Shown: positions 1 through 6,630 of the stretch, in pieces
How the letters are laid out: each line of letters opens with the position of its first letter
Numbering within the stretch: the first letter of the stretch is position 1
Translations under genes and position numbers: made by a program
The notes under the pieces: generated by a model
What the model was told of the DNA's origin: nothing
The model's input: only the letters and a program-made list of their open reading frames with translations
Database searches by the model: none
Assembly (NCBI GenBank): GCA_947447845.1
Contig: CANFNO010000026.1
Coordinates: forward strand, 1 to 13,106
Direction of reading: 5' to 3'
DNA from: Burkholderiales bacterium
GTDB taxonomy: Bacteria > Pseudomonadota > Gammaproteobacteria > Burkholderiales > Burkholderiaceae
DNA: 13,106 bases

Positions 1-909
1 GCAGGTGCAAACTTCGCCTTGGTTGAAGGCAAACAGCACCAGACCTTCGATGGCCTTGTCCAGGAAGCCGTCGTCTTTGTCCATGATGTCGGCAAAGAAG
101 ATGTTGGGGCTCTTGCCACCGAGTTCCAGCGTCGCGGGAATCAGGTTGTTGGCAGCGGCTTGTGCAATCACGCGGCCTGTGGTGGTGGAACCGGTGAAAG
201 CGATCTTGGCGATGCGCTTGCTGGTGGCCAGGGGCATACCGGCTTCGCGGCCATAACCGTTAACGATGTTCAACACGCCTGCGGGCAGGATGTCGGCAAT
301 CAGCTCGGCCAGAATCAGGATGCTGATGGGGGTGGATTCAGCGGGTTTCAACACCACGCAGTTGCCGGCGCCAATGGCAGGTGCCAGCTTCCATGCGGCC
401 ATCAGGATGGGGAAGTTCCAGGGGATGATCTGGCCGACCACGCCCAGGGGTTCCTGGAAGTGATAGGCCACGGTGTTTTCGTCGATGTTGGACAGCGCGC
501 CTTCTTGCGCACGCAGGCAGCCTGCGAAGTAGCGGAAGTGGTCGACCGTCAGCGGAATGTCGGCATTCAAGGTTTCGCGGATGGCCTTGCCGTTGTCCAC
601 GGACTCGGCATAGGCCAGCAATTCGAGGTTGGCTTCGATGCGGTCAGCAATCTTCAAGAGCATGTTGGCGCGGGTGGCGGCATCGGTCTTGCCCCAGGCA
701 TCAGCTGCGGCATGGGCTGCGTCCAGAGCCAGTTCGATATCTTCGGCTGTAGAGCGAGCGGCCTGTGTGTAGACCTTGCCGGTGATGGGGGTGATGACAT
801 CAAAGTACTGACCCTTGACCGGAGCAACAAACTTGCCGCCGATGAAGTTGTTGTATTGGGCCTTGTAGGCAATCGTGGCACCGGCTGCACCGGGGAACGC
901 GTAGATCAT
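1..909 (-). CDS. NAD(P)-dependent aldehyde dehydrogenase, AldB/AcoD type (partial)
   Basis: This gene encodes a cytosolic enzyme oxidising an aldehyde, probably acetaldehyde or another short aliphatic aldehyde, to the acid with NAD(P)+. The first 303 residues are present; the family is usually about 506 aa, so the 3' 40 % lies beyond the window edge. The start is the ATG whose complement is at 907-909, preceded by an AGGAG Shine-Dalgarno. The N-terminus reads [20 protein letters not shown], as in AldB/AcoD-type enzymes. Visible motifs are the cofactor-site IPWNFP, the FTGSTTTG loop, the general base Glu262 in LELGGKSPN, and the catalytic Cys301 in NQGEVCTC right at the edge. The short insertion between Glu262 and Cys301 is also typical of AldB/AcoD. 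It is divergent from an AcoR-like activator, which supports inducible sigma-54 control. The family assignment is firm; the physiological substrate is inference. Confidence 0.93.
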   Translation of the reverse strand, partial: MIYAFPGAAGATIAYKAQYNNFIGGKFVAPVKGQYFDVITPITGKVYTQAARSTAEDIELALDAAHAAADAWGKTDAATRANMLLKIADRIEANLELLAYAESVDNGKAIRETLNADIPLTVDHFRYFAGCLRAQEGALSNIDENTVAYHFQEPLGVVGQIIPWNFPILMAAWKLAPAIGAGNCVVLKPAESTPISILILAELIADILPAGVLNIVNGYGREAGMPLATSKRIAKIAFTGSTTTGRVIAQAAANNLIPATLELGGKSPNIFFADIMDKDDGFLDKAIEGLVLFAFNQGEVCTC

Positions 910-966
910 GAATGTCTCCTGAATTGAAAAAGGAATGAATATTTCCCTTGCGGGTGCTCTTTAGTT

Positions 967-982
967 ATCAAGTCGCGTGCCA
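967..982 (-). promoter_or_regulatory. Candidate sigma-54 promoter for the aldehyde dehydrogenase
   Basis: On the minus strand the sequence reads TGGCACG, four bases, then TTGAT. This matches the -24/-12 consensus TGGCACR-N4-TTGCW with correct spacing, except that the C of the -12 GC is A. Transcription would start near 956, about 47 bases before the start codon. The divergent sigma-54 activator gene makes this plausible. The imperfect -12 element, normally the most conserved part along with the -24 GG, keeps confidence low. Confidence 0.35.
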
Positions 983-1080
983 CACCGTGCCAAGTGCTCA
1001 GAGGCTTGATTTCATTGAGATTTTTTCAGTAGTACGCAAGGCGGCACGCCAACGGCGCGGGACATGGAGCGTCACACAAC

Positions 1081-1113
1081 GGCACACCTGTCCAACAACT
1101 GGACATGTGTGCC
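1081..1113. promoter_or_regulatory. Enhancer-like inverted repeat (probable activator binding site)
   Basis: Two 14-base arms, GGCACACCTGTCCA at 1081-1094 and TGGACATGTGTGCC at 1100-1113, are reverse complements with a single mismatch and are separated by ACAAC. The centre lies about 115 bp upstream of the candidate -24 element of the minus-strand dehydrogenase promoter, a normal place for a bacterial enhancer-binding protein. It is also about 90 bp upstream of the regulator start, so it could serve autoregulation. The repeat is seen directly; its binding by the adjacent AcoR-like protein is inference. Confidence 0.55.
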
Positions 1114-1188
1114 ATGCGGCCTCTATGCAATGCGATTCATATCGTCAAGGCGTTTTGCCACGGTTAGCATGCGCCACACATAGCAACT

Positions 1189-3174
1189 ATGGCCCTCACT
1201 TTGAACGGCATTACTTTGCCAATAGAAAACCACCACAACGTGAGTCCCGCATTAGCGCGCAAACACCTTTTAGAGCACGGCGAACTGCCAACCAGCGGGC
1301 TACCGGCAGTGATCGCACGCTCGTGGGAACGCAGCGCGGCAGCCGGGCTGCGGCCGGATCATCTGGCCCAGACGGATAGTCACAGCAACACGACGGACCT
1401 GCGCCAGACCCTGCAGTTCAACCACACACTATTGGCGCACGCCCGCCCGGTGATGGAGTACCTGTTTGAGCAGGTTCGCGGCAGTCAGAATGTGGTCGTA
1501 CTCGCCGATGACCAGGGCACACTGATACACACCCTGGGCGACGCACCTTTTTTGGAGCGCGCCGAGCGCGTTGCACTCAGCAACGGTGCCTCCTGGCAGG
1601 AGCAGCACCGGGGCACCAATGCGATAGGCACGGCATTGGCCGAAAGCCACGGGGTGGAGATCCATGGCGGCGAGCACTTCTTGCAACAACACGAGTTTTT
1701 GACTTGCGCTGCGGCGCCCATCGTTTCGTTCAATGGCAGGCTACTCGGCATTCTGGATGTGTCAGGCGATGCGCGCGCGGGCCATGCCCATACGCTGGCA
1801 TTGGTCAACACCGCCGCAAGCATGATTGAAAACCAGTTGCTACTAACGGCATGCCGGCGCCAGTTGCGTGTGCATTTGCACGCACAAATCGAAGGCATCG
1901 GTTCAATGGCGGAAGGTATTGTGGTGTTGTCAGATACAGGCTGTCTGGTTGGTGCCAACCGGGCCGGCCTGGCGTTGCTGCAACTCCAACCGGGAGCACT
2001 GGGCCACACCCACTGGAGCAGCTTTGCAGATGTCCGGCTGGAGGATTTGTTGGCAGCGCATCGGCGTGGTCCGCAAATTCCGCTGTCCTTTCAACTGCGT
2101 TCCGGGCGCATGCTGTTTGCGCGCGCGCAGTTGGGCGAAGCCGTGGCCCCCCGCAGGCCGCACATGCCCGACTTGGAAACCATTCCAACAGTGCATGACG
2201 CGCTGTCCCGCCTGGACACGGGCGACGCGCAATGGCGCAGCGCCGCCGACAAAGCGCGCCGCGTGCTGAACAAACCCATTCCCATCCTGATCGAAGGCGA
2301 ATCGGGGGTCGGCAAGGAGTACTTTGCCCGTGCCATTCACGACAGCAGCCAACGCAACGGCGGCCCGTTTGTAGCCATCAACTGTGCGGCTATACCTGAG
2401 AGCCTGATCGAGGCCGAACTGTTCGGATATGCCGCCGGTGCTTTCACCGGTGCACGTGCGCAAGGCAGCCCTGGTTTGCTGCGTCAGGCGCATGGTGGAA
2501 CGCTGTTTCTGGATGAAATTGGCGACATGCCGCTGCCCATGCAGACGCGCCTTCTGCGCGTGCTGCAGGAACGCAGCGTATCGCCGCTGGGTGGTGGCGC
2601 CAGTGTGGCCGTGGACTTTGCGCTGGTGTGCGCCACGCACAGCCAGTTGCGCGCGGCCTCTGACGCGGGCACCTTCCGTGGTGATCTTTTTTATCGTATC
2701 AATGGTCTGATGCTGCGCTTGCCACCCCTGAGAGATCGCTCCGACCTGCGGGAACTGGCGACCAAAATTCTGCGCGAGTACAACCCCGGTGGGACGGTAC
2801 TACTGGCAGAAGACGTGCTGGAAAAAATGCGTCGCTACCGCTGGCCCGGCAATCTGCGCCAATTGTCCAGCGTCCTTCGAACCGCCAGTGCCATGCTGGC
2901 GATTCACGAGCGATGTATCGGCTGGGCGCATTTGCCGGATGACATTGCCGAAGACCTTTTGGCAGACGCTGCGCCCGAAACTGCGGACCCCAAAAGACAG
3001 CAGCCCCAATCAACGCCGATTCAAAGAGAGCTTGGATCACCACAAAACCTGGAACAGCACGCACGTCTGATGGTGCAGCAAGCGATGCAGGCAAGTGGCG
3101 GCAACGTTTCAAAGGCGGCTCGTACCCTGGGCATCAGTCGCCAGACCCTTTACAAAAAACTGAAACAAACATGA
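1189..3174 (+). CDS. AcoR-like sigma-54-dependent transcriptional activator
   Basis: This is a 661-residue enhancer-binding protein that would activate RNA polymerase-sigma54, most likely at the divergent aldehyde dehydrogenase promoter. Its architecture is that of the acetoin/glycerol regulator (AcoR) family. An N-terminal sensory part carries a GAF-like domain (about residues 75-220) with the family segment HRGTNAIGTALAE. Next comes a linker with a PAS-like stretch. The AAA+ domain has Walker A GESGVGKE at 370-377, the sigma-54 contact loop GAFTGA at 417-422, Walker B GGTLFLDE at 436-443 and the WPGNLRQL segment. A Fis-type helix-turn-helix sits at the extreme C-terminus (about 639-660, NVSKAARTLGISRQTLYKKL). 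All key ATPase residues are intact. The ATG at 1189 is the only in-frame start upstream of the conserved N-terminus (stop codon at 1165), although no clear ribosome site precedes it. The stop overlaps the next start as ATGA. The inducer is not readable from sequence. Confidence 0.93.
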   Translation: MALTLNGITLPIENHHNVSPALARKHLLEHGELPTSGLPAVIARSWERSAAAGLRPDHLAQTDSHSNTTDLRQTLQFNHTLLAHARPVMEYLFEQVRGSQNVVVLADDQGTLIHTLGDAPFLERAERVALSNGASWQEQHRGTNAIGTALAESHGVEIHGGEHFLQQHEFLTCAAAPIVSFNGRLLGILDVSGDARAGHAHTLALVNTAASMIENQLLLTACRRQLRVHLHAQIEGIGSMAEGIVVLSDTGCLVGANRAGLALLQLQPGALGHTHWSSFADVRLEDLLAAHRRGPQIPLSFQLRSGRMLFARAQLGEAVAPRRPHMPDLETIPTVHDALSRLDTGDAQWRSAADKARRVLNKPIPILIEGESGVGKEYFARAIHDSSQRNGGPFVAINCAAIPESLIEAELFGYAAGAFTGARAQGSPGLLRQAHGGTLFLDEIGDMPLPMQTRLLRVLQERSVSPLGGGASVAVDFALVCATHSQLRAASDAGTFRGDLFYRINGLMLRLPPLRDRSDLRELATKILREYNPGGTVLLAEDVLEKMRRYRWPGNLRQLSSVLRTASAMLAIHERCIGWAHLPDDIAEDLLADAAPETADPKRQQPQSTPIQRELGSPQNLEQHARLMVQQAMQASGGNVSKAARTLGISRQTLYKKLKQT

Positions 3175-4007
3175 AAACCCTAAGCCAACTGTTCGCGGCA
3201 CTTGCGCTCTTTCCACTGGGCGCCTTCAGCGCAGAAACAGCAACCATGGCCAACCCAACCCTCACTGCCGCGCCCACGCCTACCGTTTCCGTCTACGCCG
3301 CTGGTAGCTTGCGTGCAGCACTCACACAAGTGGCGTTGGACTATCAAGCGCGCACGGGACTGGCGGTGGAACTCAGCTTTGGCGCGTCAGGCCTGATGCG
3401 CGAACGCATTGAAAAAGGTGAGCCCGCGCAAGTGTTTGCCTCGGCCGACACCGAGCACCCCAAGCGCCTGGCCGCTGCAGGCGGCTGGCAGGAGCCCATA
3501 GTCTTTGTGCGCAACAGCCTGTGCGCGCTCAATGCCGCCCACATCTATGCCACACCCGACACGCTGTTACAAACCCTTTTGCAGCCCCAGGTGCGTGTTG
3601 GAACCTCGACGCCGAAGTCAGACCCGGCTGGTGACTACGCCTGGGCTCTGTTCAAAAAGGCCGACGCCATTCAGCCAGGCGCCTATGCCACGCTGGATGC
3701 CAAGGCGCTCAAACTCACCGGCGCCGCCGACTCACCCCGACCGCCCGAGGGCCGGTCCTTTTACGCCTGGTCTATGGATGAAGGGCAGGCAGATGTCTTT
3801 CTCACCTACTGCACCAACGCCCTGGCAGCACAAAAAGAGGTGCCTCGCCTGAAGGTGGTGGCGCTGCCTATGGAACTTCAAGTGGGTGCGCCCTACGGCC
3901 TGACGGTGTCTAAAACCGCCTCGCCGCAAGCCCAAGACTTTGCTCGCGCCATGCGGGAACCCGCCGCACAGCAGGTGTTTGCGCGCTTCGGCTTCGGGTC
4001 ACCTTAG
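3171..4007 (+). CDS. ModA-like periplasmic oxyanion (molybdate/tungstate) binding protein
   Basis: A 278-residue exported solute-binding protein of the ModA/type II periplasmic family. Residues 1-20 form a signal peptide ending AFS before AE. ModA hallmarks follow: VYAAGSLRAAL (Ser46, first oxyanion-contact serine), SFGASGLM (Ser73), GEPAQVFASADTEHPKRL, DPAGDYAWALF (152-161) and the MDEGQADVFLTYCTNA segment with Tyr213 at the position of the ligand-contact tyrosine. The start overlaps the stop of the upstream regulator (ATGA) and has no separate ribosome site, so translation is probably coupled. No modB or modC lies in the window, so a permease would have to be encoded elsewhere. The binding role is inferred from the family; molybdate, tungstate or another small oxyanion cannot be distinguished. 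The pairing with a sigma-54 activator is unusual. Confidence 0.82.
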   Translation: MKTLSQLFAALALFPLGAFSAETATMANPTLTAAPTPTVSVYAAGSLRAALTQVALDYQARTGLAVELSFGASGLMRERIEKGEPAQVFASADTEHPKRLAAAGGWQEPIVFVRNSLCALNAAHIYATPDTLLQTLLQPQVRVGTSTPKSDPAGDYAWALFKKADAIQPGAYATLDAKALKLTGAADSPRPPEGRSFYAWSMDEGQADVFLTYCTNALAAQKEVPRLKVVALPMELQVGAPYGLTVSKTASPQAQDFARAMREPAAQQVFARFGFGSP

Positions 4008-4047
4008 CGCAGGCAGGCAGAACCCGCCCTCAACAGACGGGGGGACT

Positions 4048-4551
4048 TCAGGCTGCTTTTTTCGGCGTGATGGGAATGCGCTTGGCTACGGCCTCAGCCC
4101 ACATCATTTTCGACTCGGGGTAAATCATGGACTCTTCCAGCGCGATATGGCCGTTCATCAGTTCCAGAAACACCTCCACGTTGTGCTGAAACTCGGCCGA
4201 ATAGAACCAGTCGCTACCTTCGGCTATGGCGCGCAGTTGCGGGCCCAATTCGATCCAGTTTTCTTCAATAAAGCCGTGGTCTTGTTGCAGGCTTTGCACC
4301 GCAGCTTTCATTTCATCCGAACCACCGGCTAGCAACGGCGGAAACACATGCTTTTCTTCCTGCTGGTGGTGATCCCGCGAGGTGCTGGAGAAAAAGGACT
4401 CGATCTCACCCGCGAGTGTGCGGTCTGCCGCATTCAGGCCGTCTGATTCCATATGTTTGGCCATGCGCTCGAGCTCGGCCAAATGCTCCTGAATTTGCAA
4501 ATGGCAGGCATCCAGTGCCTTGAATTGCGTGGTGGGTATTGCTAACGCCAT
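4048..4551 (-). CDS. Hemerythrin-like HHE domain protein
   Basis: A 167-residue cytosolic four-helix protein with a hemerythrin HHE cation-binding domain, expected to hold a di-iron centre that binds O2 or NO or senses iron/oxygen. Candidate ligands in order are His17 (or His23), His61/His62 with Glu65 and His68 in DHHQQEEKHVFP, His92 in QQDHGFIEEN, and His135/Glu139 in HIALEESMIYPE. This is the expected H...HxxxE...H...HxxxE type of pattern. The ATG at 4551 was chosen because GGAGAG lies just upstream at good spacing; a TTG four codons earlier overlaps that ribosome site and is unlikely. It is divergent from the Fe-S oxidoreductase operon and convergent with the ModA-like gene, separated by 40 bases. 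Protection of, or signalling to, oxygen-sensitive enzymes is inference from context. Confidence 0.87.
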   Translation of the reverse strand: MALAIPTTQFKALDACHLQIQEHLAELERMAKHMESDGLNAADRTLAGEIESFFSSTSRDHHQQEEKHVFPPLLAGGSDEMKAAVQSLQQDHGFIEENWIELGPQLRAIAEGSDWFYSAEFQHNVEVFLELMNGHIALEESMIYPESKMMWAEAVAKRIPITPKKAA

Positions 4552-4674
4552 GGGACTCTCCAAAAAAACTGCAAATCACAAAACGGTGTCTTTTCTTTCG
4601 CTGTCGAATTTACCGCGATCAAGTCAACATCATGTTTTGAAACCGTGCGTACGTGAAGGTGCAATCACCTTTGC

Positions 4675-4692
4675 TTTTGACAAAAGTCAAAA
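4675..4692. promoter_or_regulatory. FNR/CRP-family-like palindrome
   Basis: A perfect 18-bp palindrome, TTTTGAC-AAAA-GTCAAAA, lies in the divergent region between the hemerythrin gene and the oxidoreductase operon. It contains TTGA-N6-TCAA, the core recognised by FNR, FixK and DNR-type regulators. The flanking C/G pair deviates from the E. coli FNR consensus TTGAT-N4-ATCAA. The centre is about 120 bp upstream of the operon start codon and about 132 bp from the hemerythrin start. No convincing -10/-35 pair is placed at a standard distance, so which gene it controls is unclear. Confidence 0.42.
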
Positions 4693-4791
4693 AGGATGCA
4701 AATCATGGGCCCAACCCCATAGGCCGACCTATAGCCCTGCGTTAGACTGATTCTTCCCCGTGGCGGTCTGGAGCGCACAGGCCAGCGGAGC

Positions 4792-4797
4792 AAGGAG
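4792..4797 (+). promoter_or_regulatory. Ribosome binding site that supports a TTG start
   Basis: AAGGAG lies six bases before the TTG at 4804. It is the strongest ribosome site in the region. The next in-frame ATG is at codon 45, inside the conserved N-terminal cysteine domain, so this site decides the start of the flavoprotein gene. Confidence 0.75.
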
Positions 4798-4803
4798 ACA
4801 ACT

Positions 4804-6630
4804 TTGCAAGCAACGAACGTAAATGATCCGACCTACTTCCATAAGGTCGTAGATTGCCAATGGGCCTGCCCGGCCCACACCCCCGTTCCTGAATACATAC
4901 GCCTGATCGGCCAGGGTCGCTACGACGACGCCTATATGGTCAATTGGGTGTCCAACGTATTCCCGGGCGTTCTGGGTCGCACCTGTGACCGCCCCTGCGA
5001 ACCGGCGTGTCGCCGCTCACGGGTCGAGGAGAACAACGGTGAGAAACCAGAACCGGTCGCGATTTGCCGCTTGAAGCGCGTGGCCGCCGACAACAAAGTC
5101 GACGTCAGTGGGCGCATGCCCTCCATCGCCCCGCCCAACGGCAAACGCGTGGTCTGTATCGGCGCAGGCCCGTCCTCGCTGACCGTGGCGCGCGATCTGG
5201 CGCCGCTGGGCTACGCCGTCACCATCTTCGAAGGCGAGACCAAAGCAGGCGGCTTTATCCGCTCGCAGATTCCACGCTTCCGTCTGCCCGAATCGGTGAT
5301 TGATGAGGAGACCGGCTACATCTTGAACATGGGTGTGGACTTCAAGAACAACCAGCGCGTGGAGTCCATGAAGGACCTGCTGCTGAAAGGCTATGACGCG
5401 ATCTTTGTTGGCTGCGGTGCACCCCGCGGGCGTGACTTGCTGATCCCCGGACGCACGGAAGCCGCTGCAGACATCCACATCGGCATCGACTGGCTGGCCT
5501 CGGTGTCCTTCGGCCACATCACCAGCGTGGGCAAGCGCGTCATCGTTCTGGGTGGCGGCAACACCGCGATGGACTGCTGCCGTTCAGCCAAGCGCCTGGG
5601 TGGTAAAGACGTGAAGGTCATTGTGCGCAGCGGCTACGACGAAATGAAGGCCTCGCCGTGGGAAAAAGAAGACGCGGTGCACGAAGGCATCCCGATCCTT
5701 AACTTCCATGTGCCGGTGGCGTTCGAGCATGAAGGCGGCAAACTGACGGCCATGCGCTTCGAGATTGTCAAAGCCGAATACGACGCCAAAGGCAACCGCA
5801 AGCTGGTGCCCACCGGAGAACCCGAAGTGCGCGTGGCCTGCGACACCGTGCTGGTGGCGGTGGGCCAGGAAAACGCCTTCCCCTGGATTGAAGCCGAGTG
5901 CGGCATCGAGTTTGACAAATGGGGCCTGCCCAAGCTGGGTGATGGCACATTCCAGAGCACGCGCCCCAAGGTCTTCTTCGGTGGCGACGCGGCCTACGGC
6001 CCCAAGAACATCATTACCGCGGTGGCCCATGGGCATGAAGCAGCGGTCTCTATCGACCGCTTCCTGCACGGTGAGATTGTCGCCAAGCGCCCGGCAGCCA
6101 CGGTGAATTTGATGTCGCAGAAAATGGGCATTCACGAGTGGAGCTACCGCAACGACGTGTCCAACGACACCCGCTTCAAAGTGCCATGGGCACAGGCCGA
6201 AATCGCCCTGGCCAGCATCAAGGTGGAGGTGGAACTGGGCTTTGACGCGGCGACCGCGTTCAAGGAGGCCAGTCGCTGCCTGAACTGCGATGTGCAGACT
6301 GTGTTCAACCGCGACACTTGCATCGAGTGCGATGCCTGCGTGGACATCTGCCCGATGGATTGCATCACCTTCACCAGCGATGGCGATGAAGCCGATTTGC
6401 GCACCCGCCTGAAGGCGCCAGCAACCAACACCGAGCAGGATTTGTATGTCTCGGGAGAACTCAAAACGGGACATGTGATGGTGAAAGACGAGGACGTTTG
6501 CCTGCACTGCGGTCTGTGTGCCGAGCGCTGCCCAACCGGCGCCTGGGACATGCAGAAGTTTCTTTTTTCGACCACGCAGGCCGGGCCGCGCGCCCGTGAC
6601 GTGCGCAAAACCGCGGTGGAGGCAGCATGA
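4804..6630 (+). CDS. GltD-like FAD/NAD(P) oxidoreductase with ferredoxin domain (KorC-like electron-transfer subunit)
   Basis: A 608-residue iron-sulfur flavoprotein that probably carries electrons between the 2-oxoacid oxidoreductase encoded just downstream and NAD(P). Residues 1-85 form the GltD-type N-terminal Fe-S domain with Cys18, Cys22, Cys61, Cys65 and Cys69. The FAD-binding Rossmann motif is GAGPSS at 120-125, and a second dinucleotide fold carries GGGNTAMD at 250-257. Arg275 follows in VIVRSGYDE, where GltD-type proteins contact the NADP phosphate. The FAD ribityl motif GGD is at 393-395. The C-terminus adds two [4Fe-4S] ferredoxin motifs, Cys506/509/512/516 and Cys566/569/572/576. 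Initiation is at TTG, supported by AAGGAG upstream. The stop overlaps the next start (ATGA). The same kind of subunit is known from the Azoarcus KorABC 2-oxoglutarate:NADP oxidoreductase. NADH versus NADPH preference is uncertain because only one Arg is visible at the usual site. Confidence 0.87.
   Translation: MQATNVNDPTYFHKVVDCQWACPAHTPVPEYIRLIGQGRYDDAYMVNWVSNVFPGVLGRTCDRPCEPACRRSRVEENNGEKPEPVAICRLKRVAADNKVDVSGRMPSIAPPNGKRVVCIGAGPSSLTVARDLAPLGYAVTIFEGETKAGGFIRSQIPRFRLPESVIDEETGYILNMGVDFKNNQRVESMKDLLLKGYDAIFVGCGAPRGRDLLIPGRTEAAADIHIGIDWLASVSFGHITSVGKRVIVLGGGNTAMDCCRSAKRLGGKDVKVIVRSGYDEMKASPWEKEDAVHEGIPILNFHVPVAFEHEGGKLTAMRFEIVKAEYDAKGNRKLVPTGEPEVRVACDTVLVAVGQENAFPWIEAECGIEFDKWGLPKLGDGTFQSTRPKVFFGGDAAYGPKNIITAVAHGHEAAVSIDRFLHGEIVAKRPAATVNLMSQKMGIHEWSYRNDVSNDTRFKVPWAQAEIALASIKVEVELGFDAATAFKEASRCLNCDVQTVFNRDTCIECDACVDICPMDCITFTSDGDEADLRTRLKAPATNTEQDLYVSGELKTGHVMVKDEDVCLHCGLCAERCPTGAWDMQKFLFSTTQAGPRARDVRKTAVEAA

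Noticed and set aside
19..927. Long plus-strand open frame of 302 codons
   Set aside because: It is antisense to the aldehyde dehydrogenase, which has clear catalytic motifs; the frame is open only because of GC-rich codon bias.
986..992. Second TGGCACG as an alternative sigma-54 -24 element on the minus strand
   Set aside because: The downstream GC is one base too close to the -24 GG; sigma-54 spacing is strict, so the element at 967-982 is preferred.
948..1379. Plus-strand open frame of 143 codons covering the divergent control region
   Set aside because: It has no recognisable domain, overlaps the start of the AcoR-like gene by about 190 bases and covers the inverted repeat; chance open frame.
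4008..4047. Terminator between the convergent ModA-like and hemerythrin genes
   Set aside because: Only a four-base CCCG/CGGG match with a long loop was seen, with no adjacent T-run suited to it.
4760..4776. Sigma-54-like TGGCGGT...GC before the oxidoreductase operon
   Set aside because: The -12 GC is off by one base and the -24 block matches poorly.
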